From: Streptomyces sp. WM6378
Lineage (GTDB): Bacteria > Actinomycetota > Actinomycetes > Streptomycetales > Streptomycetaceae
Assembly: GCF_001279695.1 (NCBI RefSeq)
Contig: NZ_LGDD01000257.1
Coordinates: 1 to 64,000, forward strand
Reading direction: 5' to 3'
DNA: 64,000 nt
Shown in pieces: positions 45,611-53,943 of this stretch. The notes under the pieces were generated by a model, which had not been told where the DNA came from, did no database searches, and worked only from the letters and a program-made list of their open reading frames with translations. Position 1 is the stretch's first letter; every line of letters starts with the position of its first letter. A program made the position numbers and the translations under genes.

Positions 45611-46444
45611 TCACCGTGTGCACAGCCGGTCCAATGCCGACTGGCTCTCATCGTCGGCGGCGCGGTAGATCACCAACAGCTGGTCCGGATCTTGAAGCGG
45701 TGTCAGCGTTTCGAAGTGGACTGCGATCACACCGGCCTCGGGATGCCGCATCGTCTTGCGTCCGCGGCCGTTGACCTTGACCTCTCGCTCGGCCCACAAT
45801 CGCGCGAACTCCTGGTCGTGAGTGATGCATTGGGTGATGAGGTCGGTCAACGCCTGGTCCTCTGGATGCGCGGCCCACGCAGTGCGCAGGTGGGCGATCC
45901 CCTCTCGCACGACACGTTCGCGGTCGACGTAGAAGTCCCGTGTCTCCGGATGTATCAGGCACAGCCACATCGCATTGCGCTGCTGCGGCGGCAAGGTGTC
46001 GAAGGTCGGTAGCAGCTTCGCCATTTCGCTGTTCCAGGCCAGGATGTCGTAGCGGTGGTTCATCAGCATCGCCGGCAGCGGCGACAGATCGGCGACCAGC
46101 TGGGCCAGCAGCGGCTCTGCGACGGTGGCGAGCTTGTCGGCACTGCGGGGCCGCTGCCGGGCCAGTCCGAAGAGGTGGGCGCGTTCGTCGGGGGTCAGGC
46201 GCAGTGCCCGGGCCAGCGCCTCCACCACCTCCGCTGAGGGCCGCAGCCCGCGGGCCTGTTCCAGCCGCACGATGTAGTCAGTGCTGACCCCGGCCAGTTC
46301 TGCGACTTCTTCGCGGCGCAGTCCCGGGGTCCGTCGGGCCTGCCGACGCGCCGGTAGGCCGAAATCCCGTGGGTCCAGGCGTTCGCGTCGGGTCCGCAGG
46401 AATACGGCCAGTTCGTGTGTCACGTCCACCGTGCCAGGGATCAT
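45611..46444 (-). CDS. XRE-family regulator with MmyB-like ligand domain
   Basis: The product has 277 residues from ATG 46444 (GTG 46429 also possible). The helix-turn-helix lies at about residues 12-85: HELAVFLRTRRERLDPRDFG, then [20 protein letters not shown] and IVRLEQARG. The MmyB-like domain follows with MLMNHRYDILAWNSEMAKLL, FYVDRERVVREGIAHLRTAW and MRHPEAGVIAVHFETLTPL. It is homologous to, but clearly different from, the XRE protein at 15049-15897. It is divergent from the aldo-keto reductase, whose promoter it very likely controls, and both sit inside the mobile cassette. Confidence 0.9.
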   Translation of the reverse strand: MIPGTVDVTHELAVFLRTRRERLDPRDFGLPARRQARRTPGLRREEVAELAGVSTDYIVRLEQARGLRPSAEVVEALARALRLTPDERAHLFGLARQRPRSADKLATVAEPLLAQLVADLSPLPAMLMNHRYDILAWNSEMAKLLPTFDTLPPQQRNAMWLCLIHPETRDFYVDRERVVREGIAHLRTAWAAHPEDQALTDLITQCITHDQEFARLWAEREVKVNGRGRKTMRHPEAGVIAVHFETLTPLQDPDQLLVIYRAADDESQSALDRLCTR

Positions 46445-46475
46445 GGCTGGTCCAACAGCCCGGGTAGGACTGGTG

Positions 46476-46487
46476 TTCCCAGGAACT
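46476..46487. promoter_or_regulatory. Candidate XRE operator in the cassette
   Basis: GTTCC-CA-GGAAC is a perfect palindrome in the 115-base gap between the regulator and reductase genes, 31 bases from the regulator start. Confidence 0.4.
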
Positions 46488-46559
46488 TCCTTCCCTTACC
46501 CCCGGCTCTGGGTGGTCGCAGGCTGTGCTTGACGACGTTCACGAGCACAGGAGGACATG

Positions 46560-47624
46560 ATGTCGCTCTCCCTCGACACCTACCGGCTGCTGGGCCGCTC
46601 CGGGCTGCGGGTCTCACCGCTGGCCCTGGGCACGGCGACCTTCGGCACAGAGTGGGGCTGGGGCGCCGAGCAGGACGATGCGCGCAAGCTGTTCGACCTC
46701 TATGTCGAGCGCGGCGGCAACTTCATCGATACCGCCGGCACCTACACCGACGGCAGCTCCGAACGCATGCTGGGCGAATTCACTCGCGACAACCGCGACA
46801 ACCTGGTGTTGGCAACGAAATACACGACGCAGCGCCGACCCGGGGACCCCAACTCCGGGGGCGCTCACCGAAAGAGCCTGCTCGCGTCTGTGGATACCAG
46901 CCTGCGGCGATTGAATACGGACTACATCGATCTGCTCTTCCTGCATGTGTGGGACTTCACGACACCGGTCGAGGAGATCCTGCGTGGCATGGACGATCTG
47001 GTCCGGCAGGGCAAGGTCCTGTACGTGGCGATGTCCAACGCTCCGGCCTGGGAGATCTCCCGCATGCAAGCGATCGCCGACCTGCGCGGCTGGTCACCGC
47101 TGGTCGCGCTACAGATCGAATACAGCCTCATCAACCGAGACGGAGAACGTGACCTGATCCCGATGGCACGGGCGATGGGGCTGGGGGTGACCCCGTACTC
47201 ACCGCTGGGCGGCGGCGTGCTTTCCGGCAAGTACAGCCGCGCCGATCTGACCGCGACGGGCGCTGACTCCGGTGAAAGCAACCGCAAGAGCTTCAACGCC
47301 GGTTTGGGCATGGTCACCGAACGCACCCTCGCCATCGCCGACGTCGTGCGGGAGGTGGCCGCGGAGCTGGAACGCACACCCGCTCAGGTCGCCCTGGCCT
47401 GGACCCTGCAGAACCCGGACGTAACGGCACCCGTCATCGGCGCTCGCACCCCCCAGCAGTTGATGGGAAATCTGGGTGCCTTGGAGGTCGGTTTCGCTGC
47501 CGATCAGCTGGCCCGCCTCGACGAGGTCAGCGCGATCGACCTCGGCTACCCGCACGACCTGCTCGCCAGTGACCACATCCGCACCGTGACCGCAGGCGAC
47601 CTGAAGATCGAAACCCGTCGCTGA
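46560..47624 (+). CDS. Aldo-keto reductase (AKR, potassium-channel-beta-like)
   Basis: The product has 354 residues. ATG 46560 is favoured over the adjacent ATG 46557 because GGAGG lies five bases before it. The catalytic tetrad is D58 in FIDTAGTY, Y62, K87 in LATKYTT and H129 in LLFLHVWD. The NADPH-binding end is PVIGARTPQQLMGNLGAL (near residue 300). It reduces aldehydes or ketones with NADPH; substrates are unknown. The gene is intact with normal codon bias and lies in a mobile cassette together with its probable XRE regulator. This suggests a selectable trait such as detoxification of a carbonyl compound. Confidence 0.9.
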   Translation: MSLSLDTYRLLGRSGLRVSPLALGTATFGTEWGWGAEQDDARKLFDLYVERGGNFIDTAGTYTDGSSERMLGEFTRDNRDNLVLATKYTTQRRPGDPNSGGAHRKSLLASVDTSLRRLNTDYIDLLFLHVWDFTTPVEEILRGMDDLVRQGKVLYVAMSNAPAWEISRMQAIADLRGWSPLVALQIEYSLINRDGERDLIPMARAMGLGVTPYSPLGGGVLSGKYSRADLTATGADSGESNRKSFNAGLGMVTERTLAIADVVREVAAELERTPAQVALAWTLQNPDVTAPVIGARTPQQLMGNLGALEVGFAADQLARLDEVSAIDLGYPHDLLASDHIRTVTAGDLKIETRR

Positions 47625-47688
47625 TCCCTGTCCGAGTACCGAGGGCGGGGCCAGGGGCGAAACGGCCAGGATCGAACGCTGAGCGCGC

Positions 47689-47757
47689 TGGGTGCGGCTC
47701 GTCCGTAGCAACCTCGCTGAGCTGGGCGGATCCCTCACTGAAAACGAGCCGCACCCA
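47689..47757. repeat. Right end unit of the cassette (MITE-like)
   Basis: These 69 bases have perfect 14-bp inverted ends, TGGGTGCGGCTCGT and ACGAGCCGCACCCA. It is homologous to and in the same orientation as the left unit at 45308-45375. Confidence 0.75.
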
Positions 47758-48030
47758 CTGGCTTCGGGGCCTACCTTCGTCGCGCCCTACAGCACCGTCG
47801 GCGATCTCGCCCCACCCGACATGGCGGCCGAGACGCAGTCATGGATCGGTTCTTTCATGGCCCTGGGCGGCTCCGCCGGCACGGCGATCAGCGGTCTGGT
47901 GGCCCAGAAATCGGGGCCGGGGACCGCACTGGCCCTTTCCGCCATCGCCATGGCAGCTGCTTCGGGCTTGGCCCGCACGGCGATCCTGAGACAGCCGGTG
48001 CCGGCCGATCACGCCAATTCGCCGACGTAA
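47758..48030 (+). pseudogene. MFS transporter relic, 3' portion
   Basis: It continues the frame of the 5' portion: LASGPTFVAPYSTVGDLAPP, DMAAETQSWIGSFMALGGSA, GTAISGLVAQKSGPGTALAL and SAIAMAAASGLARTAILRQP, to TAA 48030. These are the last two helices of an MFS protein with the usual E-x-x-S-W-I motif. A very strong hairpin follows at once. Confidence 0.75.
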
Positions 48031-48035
48031 CACCG

Positions 48036-48094
48036 CTGTTCGCCGATCCCTGAAGGCCCGTGCCGAGCGCGGGCCTTCAGGGATCGGCGAACAG
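48036..48094. terminator. Perfect 25-bp stem-loop after the MFS relic
   Basis: Arms 48036-48060 and 48070-48094 are exact reverse complements over 25 bases (the first begins CTGTTCGCCGATCC), with a 9-base loop. It starts five bases after the MFS stop. Most likely it is the native terminator. The length and perfection are unusual. Confidence 0.65.
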
Positions 48095-48427
48095 GAATGA
48101 TCAGTCAGTCCATGGGGTCGATGTGCGTCGCCGCCCCGCACCGTCCGGCACCGGGACGATCCGGCGCCGTATGGCCGGGCGCCCTGGGGCGATTCAGCGG
48201 GGCGCAACCGGTCCGCTCCACGCCGTCGCCGTGGACGTCGCCGTGGCCGTGGCCTGGCCCCACGCCGGGGGCTGCCCCACCCAGGGGTAGCTGGGCGAGC
48301 GGCCGGGACTGTACGCCGGAGCCATCGGCACCCTGTAGACCGGCCGCATCGGCCGACTCTGCGAACCTTCGCCGCGGCTCCTCGCCGGGGCGCTCGGGCC
48401 GCTGTCGGGTGAGGCCGGGCGGCCATC

Positions 48428-49198
48428 GTGGCTGCCCCACGTCGGGACCCCGGCGGCTGCCCCGGATCTGTCCGCGCCGGCGGAGCCGCCGCCCGCGCCC
48501 CGCCGAGGACTCGTCGGGTGAGGTGCGCCGGCCGTCGGCCTGACGGTCCGTCTCACGCGGCCCGAGCCCGGCTCCGGCAGGTCCGCCGTCGTCCGGCCGC
48601 CCGGGGCCGGGAAGACTCGCTGGTGCCGCGGGCCGCTCGCGAGGTGCGCGGCCGGCTCCCGGACGGACAGGCCTTCGTCGGCCGGCACCCCGCCCACCCG
48701 CTCCCCATCACGCTTGCCTTCACGCGTCTCCTCACCCCGGACGTGCTCGTCAGCTCGGACTTGCCCGCCCTTCGCATCCTGTGCTTCCTCAGCGGCGTCC
48801 CGGCCGTGGAAAACCCGGAGGGTGCCCACGTCCTGCCGTGGGACCCGCTCAGCACACGGCGCGTGCTCGACGTAATCGAACGTGTCGAAAACGAGGCGCA
48901 GGTGCGGACGCTGCCCGTAAACGGCGGACCGGGCGCCGCCCTGGTGACCGCACGGTCCCAACTGGCCGTGCCGCCAGACCACTTCCGGCACCGGATCGGC
49001 ACCCTGGACCCGCCGGAGGCCCAACGGACGCCAGCCAGCCGGGTGGGGGTCGAGCGTGACAGGCGCGGTGGCGGACAGGACGACGAGCGCGGCACAGGCC
49101 GCGAACGTCCACCTCCCCCTGCGGCGGATCCCCTTGCGGAACATGGGACTCCTCGTGGGAACACGGGACGCTGTGCGCGGCGCGGAACAGCACAGTAG
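48428..49198 (+). CDS. Hypothetical protein, weakly supported
   Basis: The open frame is 256 codons. Between about 48630 and 48960 third positions are almost all G/C in this frame and the text looks like a real protein: FVGRHPAHPLPITLAFTRLL, TPDVLVSSDLPALRILCFLS, GVPAVENPEGAHVLPWDPLS and RRVLDVIERVENEAQVRTLP. Before and after that the frame is Arg/Pro-rich and unconvincing. The last part is antisense to a credible signal-peptide gene start. It is probably a truncated or rearranged gene. I do not recognise the family. Confidence 0.35.
   Translation: MAAPRRDPGGCPGSVRAGGAAARAPPRTRRVRCAGRRPDGPSHAARARLRQVRRRPAARGREDSLVPRAAREVRGRLPDGQAFVGRHPAHPLPITLAFTRLLTPDVLVSSDLPALRILCFLSGVPAVENPEGAHVLPWDPLSTRRVLDVIERVENEAQVRTLPVNGGPGAALVTARSQLAVPPDHFRHRIGTLDPPEAQRTPASRVGVERDRRGGGQDDERGTGRERPPPPAADPLAEHGTPRGNTGRCARRGTAQ
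48990..49144 (-). pseudogene. Secreted-protein 5' fragment
   Basis: ATG 49144 has GAGGAG six bases upstream and starts a clear Sec signal, MFRKGIRRRGRWTFAACAAL then VVLSATAPVTLDPHPAGW. Codon bias fades after about 50 residues, where the plus-strand coding signal begins. It is probably the 5' end of a gene cut by a rearrangement. Confidence 0.4.
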
Positions 49199-49740
49199 CG
49201 ACCACATAGGGTAATTGGATGCCCGTATTTCATCACACACGGTAGTGATTTGAGTGGCTCACATGCCGGGAAATCAGGAACCGGGCCGCAGCAGCACCCA
49301 CTTGGCGACACCGGACACGTCCCGCTCGTCGAGCCCCCGCACACCAGGCGCCGCCAACGCCCCTATCGTGAGCGCCTTCGCGAGGGAAACTGAACGCGGT
49401 CAGCAGCGCGGCCCGCAGCTACGGGAGCGCCGGCTTCCCGACCACCAGTGCCCGGCGGACCGCCATGCGGTGCGGGGGCAGCCGCAACGCCCCCTATATC
49501 GCGACGGTCTCGCCATGGCCGGGGTCCCCGTAGGGACACAGCACCCCTCGTGCCGCGACCGGCACATACAGCCGCAGCCAGCCGGTGAACGGCACGCTGC
49601 CTTGCCGTGGCCCGCCTCCGATACCCGCGTGGGCGAGAGCGCCGTCTGCTGTCCGGTCCCGTCCGCCGTTCCGGCAGGGCGAGCTGGGCCAGAGCGCGGT
49701 CATAGCGCGGTCATAGCGGTCCTGATCGACTTATCTGCCT
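49145..49740. other. Decayed stretch
   Basis: About 600 bases. The minus strand shows protein-like pieces in shifting frames (VPFTGWLRLYVPVAARGVLC, PPHRMAVRRALVVGKPALP, SLAKALTIGALAAPGVRGL), suggesting a frameshifted gene that I cannot assign. No intact gene is present. Confidence 0.35.
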
Positions 49741-49741
49741 A

Positions 49742-50030
49742 TATTCGCGCCGGCGTTAGGTGTTCTCCAGCACACGGCCCACGCGCAGTTGATCCCGTTC
49801 CGTCCGATGCCACGTCGCGAACGACGGAAACCGTCCCTCAAAAGGGGCTCGGTCACCGGCTCGTTCCAACTCTCCGCACAACTCGGACACGGGCCCGCCC
49901 AGTTCTTGGAGCCGGGCTCACAACACGTCACCAAGGGCGAAGGCTCCACGCCCGCAAACCGGTTCCAGCTGGTCCTCACGGGCCCGCGCCAGCCAGCGCC
50001 ACACCGTCCGTACTGACACTCCGGGCGCCC
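49742..50030 (-). pseudogene. Integrase/Mu-type transposase N-terminal relic
   Basis: One minus-strand frame reads APGVSVRTVWRWLARAREDQ, LEPVCGRGAFALGDVL, TGA, ARLQELGGPVSELCGELERA and RFPSFATWHRTERDQLRVGR. This is the helix-turn-helix start of actinobacterial integrase-domain transposases related to Mu/IS21. It has an in-frame stop and no DDE core. Confidence 0.6.
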
Positions 50031-50262
50031 GGACCGCGATCCACAGATGCGAAGGAGGGCAAGGACTTGGCGGGCACATTCGGCATCAACACGCTCAACT
50101 CGAACAAAACGACGTTGCTCCTCGCCTCACTTGATCTAGTTATCAACGCCTCGGGACAATCGGCATGCGTGATGGTGCCGCCGATCCGGTGTTACCTGGT
50201 CGATCAGGTTCGAGGTGTGTCCGGTACTGCACGCGGCTGTTCGGCGCCGGCTTGGGGCGGCC

Positions 50263-50778
50263 TTACGCCTCCGTGGGGGTGGTCGGTCGTGTCGCATATC
50301 GGTGGCGCATGGCGGCGCTGGCCGCGGGGCCCGCGGTGAAGACGTAGGTGTCGCTGTCGTCGAGTCGGCGGCCGGTCTTGGCGTCGACGACGACGGGCTC
50401 GACCTCCTCGCCGCTGTGCGCGTCGATGAGGATCATGCTGCGTTCGGCCGGTGTGAGGCGGGAGTTGCCCCAGGCAGCCAGGGCGACGATCACCGGTCGT
50501 AGGGAGTGCCCGAGTTCGGTGAGGACGTACTCGTGGCGTACGGGGTTGGTCTGGTAGGGCCGGCGCTCCAGCAGTCCGTCGGCGACGAGGGTTTTCAGCC
50601 GGGTGGTGAGCATGCTGGAGGAGATGCCCAGGCTCTCCTGGAACTGGTCGAAGCGCGTGTAGCCGTCGAACGCGTCGTGGAGGATCAGCAGCGTCCACCA
50701 CTCGCCTACGTGTTCCACCGTCGTGGACAGTGGGCACTCCCGGTCCTCCAGCCTGATCCGGCTTGCCATGGTGGCCAT
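50263..50778 (-). CDS. HxlR-family transcriptional regulator
   Basis: The product has 171 residues from ATG 50778. The winged helix covers residues 12-105: CPLSTTVEHVGEWWTLLILH, RFDQFQESLGISSSMLTTRL, then ADGLLERRPYQTNPVRHEYV and LTELGHSLRPVIVALAAWGN. A C-terminal extension of about 60 residues carries a small beta module (EEVEPVVVDAKTGRRLDDSD) that is often seen in longer HxlR proteins. It is divergent from an SDR gene, with an 11-bp inverted repeat of half-sites between them. Confidence 0.9.
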   Translation of the reverse strand: MATMASRIRLEDRECPLSTTVEHVGEWWTLLILHDAFDGYTRFDQFQESLGISSSMLTTRLKTLVADGLLERRPYQTNPVRHEYVLTELGHSLRPVIVALAAWGNSRLTPAERSMILIDAHSGEEVEPVVVDAKTGRRLDDSDTYVFTAGPAASAAMRHRYATRPTTPTEA

Positions 50779-50786
50779 CCCCTCAG

Positions 50787-50829
50787 TTACTGCTAAAGTC
50801 GAAGTTAGTTGCTTCTATTTTAGCAGTAA
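50787..50829. promoter_or_regulatory. HxlR operator: two inverted 11-bp half-sites, 32 bp apart
   Basis: TTACTGCTAAA at 50787-50797 and its exact reverse complement TTTAGCAGTAA at 50819-50829 flank AT-rich DNA. Spacing between starts is 32 bases, about three helical turns. It is placed nine bases upstream of the regulator start and 49 bases before the SDR start. Confidence 0.65.
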
Positions 50830-50877
50830 TGACGGAAGCGGCGCCTTCTGTGCCCGCGTCCGGGAACGGAGCACACC

Positions 50878-51663
50878 GTGACCACATCCATCAGCGAATC
50901 CCTCGAAGGCCGACGCGCTCTGGTCACCGGCGGCACCAAGGGCACCGGAGCCGCCATCGCCCGGCGTCTCGCCCAGGCCGGTGCGACCGTGCTGGTAACG
51001 GCCCGCAGCCGCCCCGACGACGTCGAGGAGAAGGCGTTTATCACCGCCGACCTGTCCAGCGCCCAGGGCGCCTCTCATGTGGCCGCCGAGGTGGACGCCC
51101 GCGTGGGCGGTGTCGACATCCTGGTCAACACCCTCGGCGGGTCCGAGGCGCCGGCCGGAGGGTTCGCCGCGCTCGGCGAGGACGACTGGGTCAGGGAACT
51201 GAACACGAACCTGTTGGCCGCCGTCCGGCTGGACCGCGCACTCCTGCCGCACATGATCGCCACAGGTAAGGGCGTGATCGTGCATGTCACCTCGATCCAG
51301 CGCCGCATGCCGCTGTGGAACGGAACCCTTGCCTACGCCGCCGCCAAGGCCGCCCTGACCACCTACAGCAAGGGACTGGCCAACGAGGTCGCCCCGCACG
51401 GCGTCCGCGTCAACACCGTCTCGCCCGGCTTCATCCAGACCTCGGCTGCCGACAACCTCGTCGCCCGGATCGCCCACGACGCAGACATCACGCAAGAAGC
51501 GGCGCTGGGCCGGCTCATGGACTCCCTGGGCGGCATCCCGCTGGGCCGTCCCAACCGGCCCGAGGAAGTCGCCGAGCTCGTCGCCTTCCTCGTCTCCGAC
51601 CGCGCCTCGGCCATCGTCGGCGCCGAACACGTCATCGACGGCGGCACCACCCCCACCGTCTGA
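50878..51663 (+). CDS. Short-chain dehydrogenase/reductase
   Basis: The product has 261 residues from GTG 50878 (GGAACGGAG upstream). Glycine motif TGGTKGTG is at 17-24, and NTLGG (in place of NNAG) near 83. The catalytic Ser is in HVTSIQRRM, and Tyr/Lys are in [10 protein letters not shown] (near 152/156). The C-terminal SDR ends [13 protein letters not shown]. It is followed after 25 bases by an NTF2-fold gene with its own AAGGAG. The pair is probably induced through the divergent HxlR protein, for example by an electrophile or quinone. Confidence 0.9.
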   Translation: MTTSISESLEGRRALVTGGTKGTGAAIARRLAQAGATVLVTARSRPDDVEEKAFITADLSSAQGASHVAAEVDARVGGVDILVNTLGGSEAPAGGFAALGEDDWVRELNTNLLAAVRLDRALLPHMIATGKGVIVHVTSIQRRMPLWNGTLAYAAAKAALTTYSKGLANEVAPHGVRVNTVSPGFIQTSAADNLVARIAHDADITQEAALGRLMDSLGGIPLGRPNRPEEVAELVAFLVSDRASAIVGAEHVIDGGTTPTV

Positions 51664-51688
51664 ACCCGCCACCACCCCAAGGAGCGTC

Positions 51689-52048
51689 ATGCAGGACAAC
51701 CAGCCCCGAACCAGCACCACGGACACCCTGCCCGAGGTGATCACCCGCTACCTGACAGCACACCGCGCCCACGACACCGCAACCGCAATCACGGCGTTCA
51801 CCCGCGAAGCCACAGTGATCGACGACGGCAACACCTACGAGGGCATCGAGGCGATCGGGAAGTGGCTGAGCCGATCGGCCACCGAATTCACCTACAGCAT
51901 CCACCTCACCGGCGCCGAGCAGACCGACGCAACCCGCTACATCGCCACCCACCACCTTGAGGGCAACTTCCCTGGCGGGACCATCGATCTGCGTTACCAG
52001 TTCACACTCGGCGACGGCCTCATCGAACGCCTCGTCATCGAACCCTGA
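51689..52048 (+). CDS. Nuclear transport factor 2 / SnoaL-fold protein
   Basis: The product has 119 residues from ATG 51689 with AAGGAG seven bases before. The helix VITRYLTAHRAHDTATAITA is followed by FTREATVIDDGNTYEGIEAI and the sheet residues RYIATHHLEGNFPGG and LRYQFTLGDGLIERLVIEP. It is a small one-domain NTF2-like protein, the second gene of an SDR operon. Ligand or substrate is unknown. It has the same partner type as the genes at 13778 and 59475. Confidence 0.85.
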   Translation: MQDNQPRTSTTDTLPEVITRYLTAHRAHDTATAITAFTREATVIDDGNTYEGIEAIGKWLSRSATEFTYSIHLTGAEQTDATRYIATHHLEGNFPGGTIDLRYQFTLGDGLIERLVIEP

Positions 52049-52136
52049 GACCCTGCCGGCGCCACCCGTTGCCGCCCCGGGCGAAAAGCCCCGCTCGCCC
52101 CGCGCTCTCGGTGACTCACCTTCCTGGCAGGTCAGG

Positions 52137-53344
52137 TCAGGCCGCCAATCGCAGTGGCCGTCCGCCCCAGCGGATGCCTTCTCGCTGCGGATGCGGGCGC
52201 GTTCCTCACGTTCGGCGGCCAAGACATCGCGGTAGCGAGCGTTGGCGCTGCGTCACCGGAGGTAGGCGTGCACGGCCCCGGTCTGCACGGTGTGGTCGGG
52301 GTGATTGGAGTTGGCGATGGTGAGCTCCCGCAGTGATCCGAAGTGGGCGCCGATCGGGTTGGCCCAGGATGCGTAGGCCGGGGGAAGCACAACTCGACCT
52401 TGCGTTCTTCGCCCAGCGGCGGATGCCAGGGCCTTTGTGGGCGGCCAGATTGTCCAGGATGACGTAGATCGGGGCGCCGTCGGGCCGGGAGGCACGGATC
52501 GACTTCAGCCGCGGACAGCGGATTGGTAGCGCCCTTCCTGCGGCGGCTGACGCCCCGCAGCGTGTCGTCTCCGAGCGAGTAGCAGCCGTGGAAATAGCGC
52601 ACGCCGTGCGTGCGGTGGTAGGTGGCGAGCAGCCGGTCAGGGTGTTTACGTTCGGCCCAGCCTGAGCCAGCGGTGGGCCGATACCGCGCGGTCCGAACTC
52701 GTCGAAGGCGAAGACCCGCAGCGCCGGCCGGGAAACGGACCATGACCTCCTCGATCCGGTCCAGCTTCGCTTCGCTGTCCAGGGCGGGGGACTCCTTCCA
52801 CATGTTGGTGCGCTGGAAGGTAACGCCGCGGCGGGCGAGCAGGCCACGTAAGCTTTCGCGGCCGATGAGGATCGCTCGGCCCTGGGCTTTCCGCAGATAG
52901 GCGACAGTTTGCGCAGTGATCAGCGGGTGAAGGGATGACCGCGCTTGGTGGGGCGATTGGTGGCCGTCGCAATGACGAAGTTCTCGTCGTCAGGGCTGAG
53001 CCGGCGGGGACGGCCTCCCGCCCACTTAGGGTCCAGGCAGGCCAGGCCGATCTCGTTGAACCGGTGGATCACATCCCGGACGGTGCCCTCGTCAGCCTGC
53101 ACCCACTGGGCAATCACCGACACGCGGTTCCCGCCAGCCGACGCCAGCAGCAGCATCGCGCGCCAGTAGCGCACCGCGCGGGTGCTGCTGCCACGCCGCA
53201 CAAACTGCCGCAGCTTCTGCCCTTCCTGGTCGGTCTGCGCATACGGACAGGCTCGGCCACCGCGCCTCCAGCGGTCGGATCGAACGTCACCGCACGTCCA
53301 ACCGTCACGATCACCAAACCGGCGAACCTACGTGGTCGCAGCAT
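52137..53344 (-). pseudogene. IS630-family transposase, multiply frameshifted
   Basis: Nearly the whole transposase can be read, but only by shifting frames. It begins STRAVRYWRAMLLLASAGGN with VSVIAQWVQADEGTVRDVIH and LACLDPKWAGGRPRRLSPDD. The middle block is LRGLLARRGVTFQRTNMWKE. The DDE part includes YVILDNLAAHKGPGIRRWAK and ASWANPIGAHFGSLRELTIA. It ends with RWGGRPLRLAA. There are at least four frameshifts. It abuts the ArsR gene stop. It is the longest transposase relic in the window and is not active. Confidence 0.8.
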
Positions 53345-53886
53345 TAGGCGGAACCGGTGACGCTGGTCGGCAGAGCCTGCTGATAGAGCGCTACCAACAC
53401 GCCATGCACGGGCTGGTCCTCCGTGTTTTCCTCGGCCTCGTCGACCAGTTGAGCGAGGGCCTCACCTAGTTCTCTTGCCTTCGCGGGGCTCAAACGCAGG
53501 TGACGCAGTGTCAGGTGGGTCTCGGCGGGTGAGCGGTCCAGCTCATGGGCGACCGCAGCGAGCATCGCGGCGGTGCCTGCCGCTTGGGGTTCGGCGACGA
53601 CCATGTGGCGTGCCGTGCGCTGGTAGTACTGCTCGGTGCCGCCGCGGACCTGGCGGGTTTCGGCGATGTGGACAAGGCCTGCTTCGCGGAGCACTTTGAG
53701 GTGGTGGGCCACGTTGCCCTTCTTCGCGTCGAGCTGCGCCGCGAGCCGGCTGATGGTGGCGGGCCGTTGGCCCAGGGCGAAGAGCAACCGCTGGCGCAAC
53801 GGGTGGGAGAGCGCCGCGAACTGCTCAGGCGCACCGATCTCCAGGACGTCCTCAGGAGGCGGCGGGTAGGAAGGCTGATCGCGCAT
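53344..53886 (-). CDS. ArsR-family helix-turn-helix regulator
   Basis: The product has 180 residues from ATG 53886. The ArsR winged helix lies at about residues 20-100: FAALSHPLRQRLLFALGQRP, TISRLAAQLDAKKGNVAHHL, KVLREAGLVHIAETRQVRGG and TEQYYQRTAR. The C-terminal half is helical and probably mediates dimerisation or ligand binding. It is divergent from an S41 peptidase gene with only 57 bases between the starts, so both promoters overlap and the protein likely controls the peptidase. No ArsR metal-binding CxC motif is seen. Confidence 0.9.
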   Translation of the reverse strand: MRDQPSYPPPPEDVLEIGAPEQFAALSHPLRQRLLFALGQRPATISRLAAQLDAKKGNVAHHLKVLREAGLVHIAETRQVRGGTEQYYQRTARHMVVAEPQAAGTAAMLAAVAHELDRSPAETHLTLRHLRLSPAKARELGEALAQLVDEAEENTEDQPVHGVLVALYQQALPTSVTGSA

Positions 53887-53906
53887 ACCGAAAGTGTCTA
53901 AATTCT

Positions 53907-53938
53907 TTGACGCTTCCGCAAGGGCGGTGCTCTACTTC
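53907..53938 (+). promoter_or_regulatory. Candidate promoter of the S41 peptidase gene
   Basis: TTGACG at 53907 and TACTTC at 53933 lie 20 bases apart, with the start ATG only five bases beyond, so the transcript may be leaderless. The spacing is longer than ideal. Confidence 0.3.
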
Positions 53939-53943
53939 CTGCC

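Larger units (their letters stand above)
45308..47757. mobile_element. 2.45-kb transposon-like cassette: XRE regulator + aldo-keto reductase
   Basis: The outer ends are TGGGTGTGGCTCCT (45308-45321) and, on the right, ACGAGCCGCACCCA (47744-47757). They are inverted repeats matching at 12 of 14 positions. The exact 7-mer CTGGCTT flanks the element on both sides (45301-45307 and 47758-47764), as a target duplication would. Deleting the element plus one CTGGCTT joins the MFS frame perfectly (IPGLA to SGPTFVAPYSTVGDLAP). Each end carries a 68-69-bp unit with its own inverted repeats, the two units being in direct orientation. Inside are only a divergent XRE/AKR gene pair and a short unassigned stretch. 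No transposase is encoded, so movement would need help in trans. Confidence 0.75.

Noticed and set aside
49254..50339. 361-codon plus-strand frame
   Set aside because: Low-complexity Arg/Pro/Thr text. The minus strand shows transposase helix-turn-helix and HxlR sequences instead.
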